Of a stretch of 64,000 bases of DNA, positions 1 through 12,314 are shown one piece after another. The position numbers were made by a program, and so were the translations under genes. Each line of letters starts with the position of its first letter. The stretch's first letter is position 1. A model generated the notes under the pieces. It ran no database searches. It was not told where the DNA came from and worked only from the letters and a program-made list of their open reading frames with translations. The stretch comes from Jaltomata sinuosa (taxonomy: Eukaryota; Streptophyta; Magnoliopsida; Solanales; Solanaceae): NCBI GenBank assembly GCA_003996215.1, contig QJPP01001823.1:1-64000 (forward strand), written 5' to 3'.

Positions 1-1338
1 CTTGGCATAAAGCTGATGATCTCTCAAAGCCTGGAGTATAACCCTCAAGTGCTGCTCATGCTCATCTCTACTACGCGAGTATACCAAGATGTCGTCTATA
101 AAAACTATCACGAATGAGTCCAAATACGAGCCAAGAACCCTGTGCATCAAGTTCATAAAGGCTGCGGGGGCATTAGTAAACCCAAAAGACATCACCAGGA
201 ACTCATAATGGCCATAACGTGTCCTGAATGCTGTCTTAGGGATGTCCTCCGCCCTAATCCTCAACTGGTGGTAGCCAGACCTCAAATCAATCTTCGAAAA
301 CACGACTGAACCCTGAAGCTGGTCAAACAAGTCATCAATCCTCGGCATCGGATACCTATTCTTCACTGTCACCCTATTCAACTGCCGATAATCAATACAC
401 ATGCGCATCGACCCATCCTTCTTCTTCACGAAGAGAACAGGAGCACCCCACGGTGACACACTAGGTCTAATAAACCCCTTAGCTAACAGATCCTAGAGCT
501 GCTCCTTAAGCTCTCTCAACTCAGCAGGAGCCATACGGTAAGGAGAAATAGAAATGGGCCTAGTGCCCGGCTCTAACTCAATAGCAAAATCAATATCTCT
601 CTCAGGTGGAAGGCCTGGCAGGTCGGTAGGAAATACATCGAGGAAGTATCTAACCACAGGAACAGACTCAGGAGAAGTGGGGTCAGTACTAATATCTCGG
701 ACATATGCCAGATAAGCTAAACACCCACGGGAAATCAACTTCCTAGCTCGAAGATAAAAGATGATCCCAGATGGTGCATGGCTAACAGAACCCTGCCACA
801 CAACCGGGGATACACCGGGCACGACTATGGTAAGGGTCTTGGCATAACAATCCAAAACCACACGGTGAGGGGATAACCAGTCTATGCCCAGTATCACATC
901 AAAATCTAGCATATCAAGAATCATCAAATCACCCCAAGTCTCTGAATCACCAATAGATAGCATACAAGATCTCACAATCCGATCCACTACTAAAGAATCT
1001 CCTACTGGGGTCGAAACAGAAACAGGAACAGATAATGGCTCACTAGCCAACCCCAAACAAGGCACAAAGTAGGCAGATACATAAGAACAAGTGGATCCAT
1101 GATCAAATAAAGCCATAACAGACGGATGGCACACAGAAATTGTACCTGTAATCACATCATCTGAGGCCTCTGCCTCTGGTCTCCTAGGGACCGCGTAAAA
1201 CTGACGACGACCTCCACCTGCCCGACCGCCATCCCTACTACCTGCTCTGCCACGCAAAGAACTACCTCTACTCTGACGACCACCCCCTCTAGCCGTAGGC
1301 TGAACTGCTCGTAAAGGCTCGGCCAACTGAACTGTACC
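1..1338 (-). pseudogene. pol: Element A protease and reverse transcriptase (partial, one stop)
   Basis: This is the Ty3/gypsy pol region on the minus strand, cut by the window edge. The aspartic protease lies near 1115-1080 with the motif ALFDHGSTCSYVS; the family usually has D-S/P-G. The linker PYRMAPAELRELKEQL leads into reverse transcriptase. The catalytic FIDD box is encoded at 91-102. Frame is open from 1338 to the edge except for one amber stop at 493-495, where the copy in element B has a CAA glutamine codon (LQDLL). The reading frame is the same as gag upstream, as in chromoviruses that make one gag-pol polyprotein. It is a decayed but fairly young copy. Confidence 0.85.
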
Positions 1339-2649
1339 CTACTGAGGGCAATCTCTAGCAAAATGACCCATCGCACCATAAGTAAAACAAGCACCTGATG
1401 GCCTACTCAGTCGAGATGAACCAGCAAATCCCGTATGACCACCACGACCTGATTCCCCAGAAACCGTACCCCTCGAAGACTGGCCGCTATAGCCCTGATG
1501 GCTGCTCTGACCCTGCTCGAACTGGGTACTACCGAAAGTCTGAAGGGAAGCCTGAACCGGTCGGCTGGACTGACCCTGGTACTGCTGTGGCTGATAACTC
1601 CATCTCCACTGTCCAGGACCTCTACCACCATATCTGGAACCACTGTAGACACCCTGATGCCGAGGCCTCTTATCTCTGGACCCCTGATCATGTCGCTGTA
1701 AGTCCTCCACAGTGCGGGCATAGTCTACGATAGCCTGAAATGACCGCCCACTGGCAATCAATATCTCAGCTTGCTGCCTGATCTCTGGCCTCAAACCCCA
1801 TACAAATTTGCAAATCCTATCTGCCTCGGTAGGAATGATAATAGCTCCGAACGGTGCTAGCTGATGAAAGCGGGTCTCATACTCCGAGATAGTCGTAGAC
1901 CCCTGCACAAGGTGAGTAAACTGCTCCCTGCGACACTCACGATCACTCTGAGGTAGGAACTTGGCCATAAAGGCCTCATAAAACTCAGACCAGGTCAAAG
2001 GAGGTGACGATGGTGGTCTACAAGCAACCTGGGCCCTCCACCATAACTTCGCTGGGCCCTCCAACTGATAGGTAGTATAACCAACCCCGTGAGTCTGCAA
2101 CAAACCCAAATGATACAACATCTCCTCACAGGTAGTAATAAAGTCATGTGGATCCTGTCCAGAAGTACCAGCGAACCTCGGAGGTGCTAACCTCAAAAAC
2201 CTACCCAACGCCTTCTGCTCTGACTCTGTCATAGCTGGGCGAGGAGCAAGAGGCTGTGCAACAGATGGAACCGGAATGACCTCCGCACAAGGAGCCAAAG
2301 TAGCAGGCTGCGCTCCTGAGCTCTATACACCTAGGGCTGCCCCCTGAGCGGATGTATGTGCTACCTCAGAAGGCCGCTCTCCAATCACACCCAAAAGCTG
2401 TAATAGTAATCCCCGAATATCTGGAGACTGAGTTGCGGCTGGAGATGGCACATAAGTGGGCACTGGAGCTAGTACTGGAGTTGGCGCTGGAGCTGGTGGT
2501 ACCTGGGCTACCCCCTGATCCACATGCTGCTCGGGCTCTATCTCCACCCTAGCAGCTCTAGCAGGTGCCACTGATCGAGGGCGTCCTCGACCCTTAGCTG
2601 GAGTGGGAGGCTCATCTCCGCGTGATGTCGATGATCTCGTATGAACCAT
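1339..2649 (-). pseudogene. gag: Element A gag (nucleocapsid with zinc knuckle)
   Basis: Gag forms the retrotransposon's virus-like particle and packages its RNA. The start is taken at 2649 (MVHTRSSTSRGDEPPTPAKG), a chromovirus-type N-terminus rich in Pro and Arg. The capsid-like core follows (ALGRFLRLAPPRFAG, then LWWRAQ and FMAKFLPQSDRE). A Gln/Ser/Gly-rich tail and a zinc knuckle, CFTYGAMGHFARDC, come near the end; the second cysteine of the CCHC box is Tyr. Two in-frame amber stops, at 2323-2325 and 1339-1341, are the only interruptions, and the frame continues into protease. Confidence 0.85.
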
Positions 2650-2788
2650 CTGTGGAAGAATGAAGTAGAATAAATGAGATTTCCAGAAACTTCAAGGGTT
2701 TTACGCACGACACAGAAGCAATGAAAGAGTCGAATTTCCTAAAATGTAACTGTAGCCTCCCAAAGATTGAGTACGGACATCTCCAAGT
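2650..2788 (-). other. Element A leader, primer-binding site deleted
   Basis: This is the untranslated leader between LTR and gag. On the minus strand the LTR end is followed by ACTTGG and then AGATGTCC. Elsewhere in this window the same place reads ACTTGGTATCAGAGC, the initiator-tRNA-Met primer site. Only the first three bases of the primer site survive, so a deletion starts inside it. Confidence 0.6.
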
Positions 2789-5700
2789 TGTCACGACCCA
2801 ATTTCTCGGTCATGATGGCACCTACAACCCCCGGTAGGTGAACCAATCCCCGTAGCCCTGAACAGTTAGTAATGGGCTACTATCTAGCAAATAAGGGAAC
2901 AAGACGAATAAAATAGATAACAGGGATATAAATATATACATGTGCGGAAACTAAACCAAACCCCAAGACCTGGTATCATAGTATAGAGCCCAAACTAATT
3001 ACATGGAGTGCAAATAATCCAAAATAATATATACAGATGTCTCTGAATGGTAATAGAGTACATGAAGCAAAAGATAAACTAAAGCTAAGCTCCGATCACC
3101 AAGAGCTCACCCTCAGTCTGATGTAGTCCCCAACAGATCTCCAAGCACGAATCACAGTGACTTAACAGCGATGGCCCACGCTAGGATCTGCACCCAAAGA
3201 TGCAGGGGGTAGGGGTGAGCACCAAATGCGAAGCATAAGGTACCCAGTAGGTATCATAGGCCGACTGGGCACATATAAGATAAAAGCGTAGTAATAGACA
3301 GAATAGAAGCAAGCAGTCACAGAAATCAACGAAAGGTACACAGGAACTACCCCAGAGGGAAATCAACATAACCACATGTGAGGCTAGTAAGCAGAATATA
3401 CACACCATAGGCACAGGTGGAAGTAAGAAACAACGCACCTGGGGTCCTTGCAATAACAGTGTATATAAAATAAGTTTACGAAATGGACGATATACCAGTA
3501 ACCTCAAGTGTTAGAAGAAGAGAGAAAGAGTAATAATAGGCATGCTCAGAGACAGAATCAAACTCAACTAGTCATAACAATCTCATACTTATCCATAATA
3601 GAGAACAATTCTGTAAGTAAAAAGCAAAACTCTACCTACAGTCCCCCGACCGCCCATGCAACCGAGGAACACAAACAAGTGAAAACAAACCCACCGGCAT
3701 CCCATACTACCGGAGCGTACAATCAGCAAACAACAAACAAGGGTGGAGCCTCAAACAATGAATGATATGATGCATGAAGATCTCAAGTGCCATGGTATCT
3801 CTGTATGTACCTCCTCCGGCGCCGATCCGGCCCAGTAGGTAGGTTCCATGGAAGGACACTGCCCGTATACCTCTACTCCACCGTATACCCCTCCTCCGGC
3901 ACACGCAGCCCGTAGCCCCTGGCCCGGATAGCAAGGTCCATGGAGGTCCCAGACTCCATACTAAAACTCAGTATCAGAACATGTCATCCGGAAGCAAGTC
4001 CGGTATCAGGATAGAGACCCAGTCTCGAATATGCAATGCCCAGACCCTGTCTAGGACTAAAGTAGTAAGGAAATGTCTCAAAAACACCTCCAAGGGTGCC
4101 CGGGCATAACCGGGTCTAAAGAGTAAAAGTCATCTCAGGTGCTCGGTCCGACCGAGGCTAAAATCATCTCAAGTAGCAAGAAAACTCAACTAGCACCCCG
4201 GCCCTGCCGAGTCTAGCGTTAATCGTAAAACTGATGATTTTAAACATAATTTTACTTTCCTTTATCCAGAAATATTCACAAGTTAAATAAAACCATTTTC
4301 AAATTATTTCCATAAAAAATGGCCCCCCCGGGCCATGCAAGGTTTAGAAAATAGTGCCAGTAGGCCCGAAGCTAAAACCATAGTAAAACATGGATAAAAC
4401 CTCTTTATATGCATAGAAATGGTATGATCACACACAATAGCTACCCAGCAGCTCACAATCAACCTATCGACCCTGCACAGGCCCACAGCTACTCAGCAAG
4501 CATAACCAGCCTAGAAGGATAATTCTATGCTCGGGACTCGCGGACATTCCCAAAATTCCACCTTCTATGTTCCAGAGTCAACAAGGTCTCACAGGACCAC
4601 AAGGGTAAATAAAATATATCGGCAAATACTACAAGCAACGGAGGAACAAAAGTAGGCGGACATGAATAAAGCGGTCGAGGTCTGCGGTACCAACCTAATA
4701 AACCAACCCAAGGATGCCGATTAATACAATTTTATTCTATATATGCGGAGTCTAGGAATAATAAACCATAACCTACCTGTCGTCCGACGACAAGCTGCTA
4801 GAACAACGATGTCCAAGCTCGAACCACTCCAAGAAAATCCAAAACTAAATCGGAATCGGATTTGGGATGGAATAACTCGACGTAGATAATTGATTTTCTT
4901 TTCGGTGATCAAATATAACTTTGCTGGAGAGGTCATATATACCTTCCACCATTTCTTTTTAAAATGGAACATATATATAATAACTATGACTACTTAGCTA
5001 GTCATTAATGCTAAAGCCAAATGATGCCACCACATGCTGCCTAACTTTGCTGTACAAGGCCTCCACATCCACATGGAAGTTGAGGTGGCAACAAATTCTC
5101 CCCGTTAGGTATATACTCGGGTATGGCATAAATTCGTGATAAAATAAATATAGCTTTTTAAATATACCATAATTATTAGAAAATTATTTCGAATAAAACC
5201 TACTATATTATAATAATAAATTTCAAAATAACTAAATTTACTATCTCCGTTAAAATATTACAATGTATAAAAACTTTATAAAATAAATACATATACAATT
5301 ATAACGTATCAAAAATATTTTCCATAAACCTTTAAAATATTTTGAAAAGGTAATAATAATATAATATAACTTCCTACCACCTTCGACTTTTAAATAAAAT
5401 ATTTTCAAATACGCACGATTTCGATACTCAAAAATTCTCTCGGGATCCTCACTTATGTTTTATCACTGTTTCGGAACTGAAATGGCGTCTTAAAACATGA
5501 AGTTGAGGCTTAAATCGAGTTTAACCCGACCCGGTTCGCGACCCGGTTCGCAACCCATTTTCTGCCAGACAGTCCGCGGTAAAACAGTCATAACTGTTTA
5601 CTCCACGATCAGTTGGACGTGAGGTTTTGTGCGTTAGAAACTAAACTCGTAAACCTTCAATTTGGTATTTCGGGAGACTTCTAACTCTCTATATATTGAG

Positions 5701-5820
5701 AGAAAAGCTCTGAGACATTTTACCCAAAGTTCAGAAAATTTATTAAAGAACTTCGATAACTTTTGCCGACTTGCTTGACTTCAAAACTTATACGTGGAAA
5801 TGATCGGAAGGGTCATTATA
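2789..5820 (-). repeat. 5' LTR of element A (about 3.03 kb)
   Basis: The left end is TGTCACGACCC at 2789. The right end is GGGTCATTATA at 5820, which is the reverse complement of TATAATGACCC; intact relatives start TGTAATGACCC, so the terminal base pair has mutated. The length agrees with the 2.97-kb LTR of element B. It shares with B the motif CGGCCTATGATRCCTACTGGG (here 3239-3265, reversed). The right third (about 5100-5450) is very AT-rich. A short GC-rich stretch at 5522-5585 carries a doubled CCCGGTTCGC word. Small open frames inside are chance. Confidence 0.8.
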
Positions 5821-6570
5821 GGCTGACTCTGACTTTGGATTCTTACCTTTCTCATACTTATTCATCATAGTAGCTACGTAGGAAGCATAGAACTTACGGA
5901 TAATTACCGGGTTGTATGGACCACCCGGCCAGATCATCCACTGAAAGCCGTAGTGATCATATACAGCCTTGACGTCCACCATATCAGCTAATCCAGCTGA
6001 GCGGATCTCAACTTCTTCATGAATACTCCGCCGAAAGTGCCTTTTGTCAATCAGTGCCTGACCCTCATGGTAGAGACTAGATATACCCTCAATATCCCAG
6101 CAAACCTGATCCCGTACTCCGGTACTCTTGCATCTGAAGGAGGGTGGATCTACGGGAACAACCTCATCAACGTGTTGTTCTGCAGTGGTCGAAGCATCTT
6201 CACCGCTCTTGCTAGCATCCCCACTGTTGCTTGGGCTAGTACTTTCAGAGTTTGAGCCCAACCCCTCTTGTTACTTGCTACCAGATCCTGAAGCTTCTCC
6301 AAATTCCGACCCTTCGAACACACTTGTTTCCGGAGTTGCACTAGACTCACTCTCTCCCTCTTCAGACTGGGGAGTGGTGGTCTTTGATTGGACTTTAGTT
6401 TGCGTCCTCATAGTTCTAGGAATGGCCTCCAGGTTGGAATCTATCTCATAGACTTCTTCGGAACCACTCTCCTCCAACTCAGTGTCCTCATCTCGGATTT
6501 GTCTAGTCTTTCGGATCAGGTCCTCTTAGTCTTTAGCTGTGGCCTTCTTTGGTGTGTTTTAGGGAGGCAT
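5821..6570 (-). pseudogene. PF20167-like 'putative plant transposon protein' gene, truncated by element A
   Basis: Read from 6570 leftward, the frame starts MPP and runs through a Ser/Glu-rich acidic N-terminal stretch into a conserved block with EEVEIRSAGLADM, YGFQWMIWP, GPYNPVI and FYASYVATM. I recognise that block as the plant-transposon-protein domain (PF20167) common in Solanaceae repeats; its molecular function is not known to me. Stops occur near the N-terminus (two) and at 6271-6273. The frame ends after KSESA because element A's LTR begins at 5820; residues beyond that are LTR-derived. It lies downstream of Athila pol on the same strand, the place where Athila elements can carry an extra env-like ORF, so it is probably cargo of element C. 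A free-standing gene cannot be excluded. Confidence 0.65.
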
Positions 6571-7809
6571 GGTACCTTCGGGGTAGACATCGTTAGTACA
6601 AAGCACAATCACTACACAAAACAGTAAGAAAAAATTGCAGTCCCTGTTTTTAGTTCAGGGATGACGACTCAAAAGACGGCCCGTCATTTGGAACGACGAG
6701 TTCGTCCTGTGAGTCGTCTTCCAGATTCAAACTTCAGCAATATTCTTCTTTTCTTTTCAGTGACCACGAGTCAAATGACGGGCAGTAGTTCAGAACTATG
6801 ATCCATCATGTTGACTCATGGTCTTTATTCTTAGATTATAAGCACAGGGTGAGAATTACGAGTCAGTCTACGGTTCGTAAAAGTAGATTACGGTCCATAG
6901 ATTAACCCGTAATTTCTGGGTAACCAAAATTTATGATCAAAAACTCCCTCCTACTTCGTCTTTTACAGTGATAACCAAATTTTCAAAAAAAACTCCCACA
7001 TTAATTCAAAATTAAGGACACCCCACCATACAGATGCATCACACAGTTATTTAGGGTTTTCAAACAAGATTTTTGATCTAAACCAATACCCTACTGATGG
7101 TGTTACTTGGACAACAAGAATAACACAATAAGAACTTACCCTTGATGATCCTAGTCTTGTTCGTGTGTTAGGAGTGCAGTGTGACTGACCTTGTGCGTGC
7201 AACAGTTGTGAAAAATTGCTTTGGGGGATTATTATTATTATTATTTGGGGAGTTTGAGTCAGATTAGGAGAAGGAGAGGGAGTATTTGATCTTTTTCGCT
7301 TTTTGAAAATGGTGGTTGCCTTGTTTAGAAGAGAAGAAGTAGGTCTCAGCCTGGTCGGGTTCTAAAAATAAAAAGTTGGGACGACCCGGCTGCTTGTACT
7401 GTATCTGGGACCTATGGGTTCAAACGACGGTCCGTCGTTTGAAAGATGGTCCATTGTTAGACTCATGGTCTGTGATTTTTGGTCTTACCAACTGCCAGGG
7501 ATGACGGCTCCATTGACGGGCCATGTTTTAAACCACAAGCCCATCCTGATGACACGTCGTTCCTCAGCTGAGACCTGTTTTCCTCCCAGTGACCACGACT
7601 TGGATAACGATTAGTCATTTGATAACACAGACTGTTTTTGTGTGTCATGGTCTGTTTTCAGAGGCCTGTTCCTGCTACTCCATGAACCACGACTTGATTG
7701 ATGGCCTATCCTTTGGAAGGATGGTCCGTACACCAAGTCGTGATTTCTGGTAGTTGCTGCAGTTGTGTACTTCGTTCTCCTCATCTGTACAGACAATAAA
7801 TGTTATCCT
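6571..7809 (-). promoter_or_regulatory. Upstream region of the PF20167-like gene with palindrome-rich zones and a possible internal promoter
   Basis: There is no coding sequence here. Two zones, about 6655-6905 and 7390-7765, are full of GACGGNCCGTC-type words like those in the U3 of element C's own LTR. One is a perfect inverted repeat with 10-bp arms and a 1-bp spacer at 7421-7441. Between the zones, on the minus strand, come a TATA-like TTTTTATTTTTAGA (about 7361-7375), a pyrimidine-rich tract and an (ATT)n run at 7228-7244. The layout resembles a promoter plus leader for the gene at 6570. Promoter function is inference. Confidence 0.4.
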
Positions 7810-7986
7810 TGGGTTGCCTCCCAAGCAGCACTTGATTTAACATCGTGGCATGACACGAGTGTTTTTGCTACTCAGACTTCACCAAAACACTTCACAATCA
7901 CTAAAACTAAAACTAACCTAAAGTAAAGTACAAAGTCATGGGTTGCCTGCCATGCAGCGCCTGATTTAACGTCGCGGCACGACGTG
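7810..7986. repeat. Pair of about 48-bp direct repeats downstream of Athila pol
   Basis: Copies at 7810-7857 and 7939-7986, 129 bp apart, both begin TGGGTTGCCT. They continue through GCAGC...CTGATTTAAC (second copy) or a close variant, and then a GC-rich CGTCGCGGCACGACG stretch. I recognise this wording from the 3' non-coding part of Athila-type elements. The second copy keeps more CpG than the first. Confidence 0.7.
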
Positions 7987-8000
7987 GGCTGCTTGATTAT

Positions 8001-9168
8001 TCATAATTCATCAAGCTCCTTGGGTGGGATGAACTCATCTATGCTCCAAGCTTCAATGGTCTTGATCTCCTCTGTTGTGCCGAAATAAGCCTTGATCCGC
8101 TGCCCATTTGCTTTAAACATTTTTTCCCTCAAGGTTTTCAAGTTCAATAGCCCCATGAGGGAAAATTTGCACCACCTTGAAGGGTCCAATCCATTCGGAC
8201 TTCAACTTGCCAGGAAACAAGCGAAGTCTAGAGTTGAAAAGCAGTACCAAGTCACCTGGCTGAAAATCTCTCTTCTCTATGTTCCAGTCATGATACAACT
8301 TCATCCTCTCCTTGTACAGAGCTGAACGTTCATATGCATTCAGGCGGAACTCATCCAACTCATTCAGCTGCCCTAGCCTTTGTAGTGATGTTGCACCCCA
8401 ATCCAAGTTTAGCTTCTTCAAAGCCCACATGGCCTTGTGCTCTAGTTAAACTGGAAGATGACATGCCTTACCAAACACAAGATGATATGGAGACATGCCT
8501 ATTGGAGTCTTGTACGTAGTCCGGTACGCCCACAATGCATCATCAAGCTTCCGCGACCAATCATTTATATTTGCATTAACAGTCTTGTACAGGATTGACT
8601 TGATATTTCTATTGGATACCTCTACTTGCCCACTAGTCTGGGGATGATAAGGGGTTGAAACTCTATGTTTCACTCCATATTTTTCAAGCAAAGCACAAAA
8701 CATCTTGTTGCAAATGTGCGAGCCTCCATCACTAATAATAGCCCTTGGCGTACCGAACCTGGAGAAGATGTTCTTTTTCAAGAATGTTGTGATATATTTC
8801 TCCACCCACTTCGACACATAGTCAATAGCCACCAATATATACAAGTTCCCATCAGACAGCACGAACAGACCCATGAAGTCAACGCCCCAAAGGTCGAACA
8901 ACTCAATCACAAGAATGAGATTCACAGGAAGCTCATGTCTCCTTGATATGCCTCCTTCCCTCTGACATCTACTGCAAGCCTTAGCAAACTCGTGGGAATC
9001 TTTATGAATATTCAGCCAATAATAGCCGCATTGCAGGATCTTATGGGCCATCCGAATACCACTATGATGATCTCCAACAGGGGAGGAGTGGCATGCTACT
9101 AATATCTCCATCATCTCAATTTCCGGCATACATCTACAGATCATGGTATCACCACACACACGAAACAA
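8001..9168 (-). pseudogene. int: Element C integrase
   Basis: Integrase inserts the cDNA copy into the host chromosome. The zinc-binding part keeps two His (HSSPVGDHHSG) and the two Cys of CSRCQRE. The catalytic core keeps all three acidic residues in context: Asp in GVDFMG, Asp in IISDGG and Glu in GQVEVSN. The C-terminal SH3-like part (GDLVLLFNSRLRLFPGKL) follows, then a short tail to 8001. One ochre stop at 8446-8448 sits just after CHLPV, and a frameshift near 8113-8125 separates the last 40 or so residues. Another frameshift near 9141-9170 separates it from RNase H. Confidence 0.85.
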
Positions 9169-10690
9169 GAATGGCTCTCCCAGAAGTATTTCTTCACATC
9201 AGACATGAATTTCCTCCTTTGGTGAACGAACATATCATTAGGCACTAAATCACTTTCCATGTAGTTGGCAATGTATACAAACCATGGGATCAAATCCTGA
9301 GAAGTAGCCACTACATGTTCATCAGGAAACCAGTCATCAATCTCAAGTTCATCATTCAGCTTCAGCATATCTTCCTCTTCTAACCTAGACAAATGATCTA
9401 CCACCTGATTTTCTGTACCCTTCTGGTCTTTGACTTCAAAGTCAAACTCTTGCAGCAGCAACACCCATCTAATCAACCTAGGTTTAGCATACTTCTTTGC
9501 CATAAGATAGAGAAGAGCTGAATGGTTAGTATGCACTAATACCTTGGTGCCTAACAAATAAGATCCGAATTTTTTGAACACAAAGACCACAACAAGTACC
9601 TCCTGTTCAGTCACTGTATAGTTCTTCTGAGCCGGTTTAAGTGCTTTTCTAGCGTAGTATATGGGATGGAGGATATTTTCATGCCTTTGGCCTAGGACTA
9701 CTCCTAACGCCACTCCACTAGCATCGCACATGACCTCAAAAGGTTGAGATAAATCAGGAGCAATAATGATAGGGGCTGTAACCAACTTCTCTTTAAGGCA
9801 CTCGAATTCCTTCAGACATGCATCATCAAAAACAAACTTTACCTCTTTCTCCAGCAGCTTGCACAACGGATTTGCAATTTTGGAGAAGTCCTTGATAAAC
9901 CTCCTATAAAATCCAGCATGCCCTAAGAAACTCCGAATACCCTTCACGAAAACTGGTGGAGACAATTTTTCAATCACCTTTATCTTCGCTCTATCAACCT
10001 CTATACCGTTCTTCGACATCCGGGGACCAAGCACTATGCCCTCTTTGACCATAAAGTGACACTTCTCCCAAGCACTAGGTTTCACTCTTCACACTGCTTC
10101 AACGCAAAACCCAAATGATTTAGACAATCTTTAAAAGAGTCACCTACCACAGAAAAGTCATCCATAAATACCTCTATAGTGTCCTCCACCATGTCTGAGA
10201 AGATAGACATCATACAATGCTGAAACGTTGCAGGCACATTGCAAAGACCAAATGGCATCTTCTTGAAGGAAACCATACCATATGGGCATGTGAATGTGGT
10301 TTTCTCTTGATCTTCGGAGGCAATACAGATCTGATTATACCCCGAGTAACTATCAAGAAAATAGTACCAACCTCTACCTGGAAGATGGTCTAGCATCTGG
10401 TCCATGAATGGCATTGGAAAATTGTCCTTCTCAGTCCACACATTCAACTTCCTATAGTCCATGCATATGCGCCAGCCTGTGACTAGCCTCATAGGAATCA
10501 ACTTATTTTTCGCATTAGGAACCACCGTAATCCCTCCATTCTTTGGTACGTACTGAACCAGGCTCACCCACTTGCTGTCAAAAATTGTGTATACCACGCC
10601 TGCATCCAACCACATTATGATCTCCTTGTTGATTACTTCTTGCATAGGCTGGTTCAACCTACGTTGATGCTCAATAGATGGAACACAATC
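9141..10690 (-). pseudogene. pol: Element C reverse transcriptase and RNase H
   Basis: RT copies the element RNA and RNase H removes the template. RT motifs in order are WRICMDYRKLN, PFMDQMLD, YSGYNQI, FGLCNVPATFQ and the catalytic FMDDF near 10155-10171. A frameshift near 10082-10085 separates this from the thumb (WEKCHFMV) and RNase H. RNase H has the first Asp in MCDASG and a Glu in VTEQEVL. The usual TDH reads TNH (VHTNHSALL), a loss of a catalytic Asp. The RNase H end is marked by GTENQVVDHLSRL. Confidence 0.85.
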
Positions 10691-10791
10691 AGGCTCGAGC
10701 TAGATTTTGTGAGTACAGATTCCAGGTGGAATCCCAATAATGTCTGCGATGGTCCACCCAATAGCTCTTTTAAACTTTCTCAATACTGAAA

Positions 10792-12300
10792 TCAGAGTTT
10801 CAACCTGCGCTTCCCTAAATTTGCAGCAATGATTACATGCAAAGTCTCATTATCTCCCAAGAATACATACTGAAGATGATCTAGAAGTGCTTTGAGCTCC
10901 AATACTGGAGGCTCCTCAATAGATGGGCGAGCAGGTGGTGTTTTCCTATTCTTCAGGTCCAAGTCTAACTTCTTTGGTGCATAAGTGTAAGATCCCAACC
11001 CTGTAAGTGCTGCAACCATTTCATCATACTCATTAATGTTGTCACCTTCAAAATTCATAATGACTGCTGCAAGGGCCTCGACACCAAGTCTCTCCTCAAT
11101 AGGTACAACCAACTGGTCCTCATCAACAACATCAATAACTGACACCACTCTCATATCATCATGGTGCTTCATCAACTTGCACACATTGAAAATCACCTCA
11201 TCATCATTCAGCCTGAATTTTATCTGACATATTTCCAAGCCAACCAACGCATGCCCAATAGCCAGGAATGGTCACCCCAAGATGATGGGCACCTAAAATT
11301 CAACCTTACAATCTAGAATAACAAAATCTTATGGAAAGATAAACTTGTCAACCTTTACCAATACGTCATACAGAATTCCCACAGACCACTTCACCGTGCG
11401 CTCTGCCATAAGTAACCTCATTGTAGTCAAAGAGGGGGCTCCCAAGCCCAACTGATTATAAACTGCAAGCAGCATCAGATTTATACTAGCACCCAGATCA
11501 CATAAAGCTTTGGCAAAATAGAATGTTCCAATAGTGCATGGAATGGTGAAGGCTCTAGGATCTTCCTTCTTTTGTACCATCGAATAAGATGCTATTGCAC
11601 TGCAGTGGTGTAAGTTATTTACTAGTTCAAAGCTGACCGTACTCTTCCTAGTAACCAAATCCTTCATGAATTTTGCGTAGCCAGGCATTTGCTCCAAAGC
11701 TTCGACCAAAGGGATATCGACTGATAGTTGCTTCATCATGGAGATGAACTTATGGAATTTTCCGTGCTCAACCTTTTTCTTCAACCTCTGGGGGTAAGGT
11801 GGAGGAGACAGTGGCATGGGTTTAAGGACTGGAGCAACTTCTTTTCCCTTCTCCTTCCTTTCAGAAGGCTATTTTTCAGACGACTCTTCACCAATATCTT
11901 TCTCTTCAGACTTGGCTACCTTCTCAGTATTATCCTTCTCAATTTTCGCTGGCTCATCAACAACAATAGGCAAGGGTGGATCAACCGTCTGCTTTCCACA
12001 TCGAGTGGTCACCGCCATAACCTATCGATCATTTTTCAAATTCTGAACAGTGTCACTTGGGAGAGTTCCCTTTTGGCGCGAATTCATGTTGGTTGAAAAC
12101 TGATGCATCTGTGTCTCAAGCTGCTTTATGGAGACAGCGTGGGACTCCACCTTCTAATTAATACTTTAAAGTTCATCTTTTATCTCCTTCATACTCGCAT
12201 CCGTGGAATCAACCTTTTGGAACACTTTGTTAATCAACTCTCTCATTGTGGGTTGTCCAGCCCGCTCTTCACGAGTCACCACCATCGCTCATTCTTGTAC
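10792..12300 (-). pseudogene. pr: Element C gag-pol linker and aspartic protease
   Basis: The long linker typical of Athila elements runs from about 12300 to 11830, with a Lys/Glu-rich segment and one stop. The protease region (11817-11329) shows FTIPCTIG and then CDLGASINLM, where the catalytic D-L-G is the Athila form of D-S/T-G. An ochre stop ends this stretch at 11329, and further stops lie before the next open piece (11247-10792). That piece carries the usual protease-RT connector and is in the same frame. No functional protease would be made. Confidence 0.75.
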
Positions 12301-12314
12301 CCATCCTAATTCTG

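Larger units (their letters stand above)
1..2788 (-). mobile_element. Element A: internal region of a Ty3/gypsy chromovirus (left part off window)
   Basis: Read on the minus strand this is leader, gag, protease and the first part of reverse transcriptase of a chromovirus. Its 5' LTR follows at 2789-5820. The rest of pol and the 3' LTR lie beyond base 1. The 139-bp leader between gag and LTR is shorter than the 207 bp of related element B and has lost the usual primer site (see findings). The Tekay/Del-type assignment rests on gag and pol similarity to element B in this window, which has a chromodomain. Confidence 0.85.

Noticed and set aside
5100..5450. AT-rich stretch in A's LTR as a matrix-attachment or origin region
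   Set aside because: It is shared with the LTR fragment at 48000-48425, so it is ordinary LTR sequence; AT content alone is not enough.
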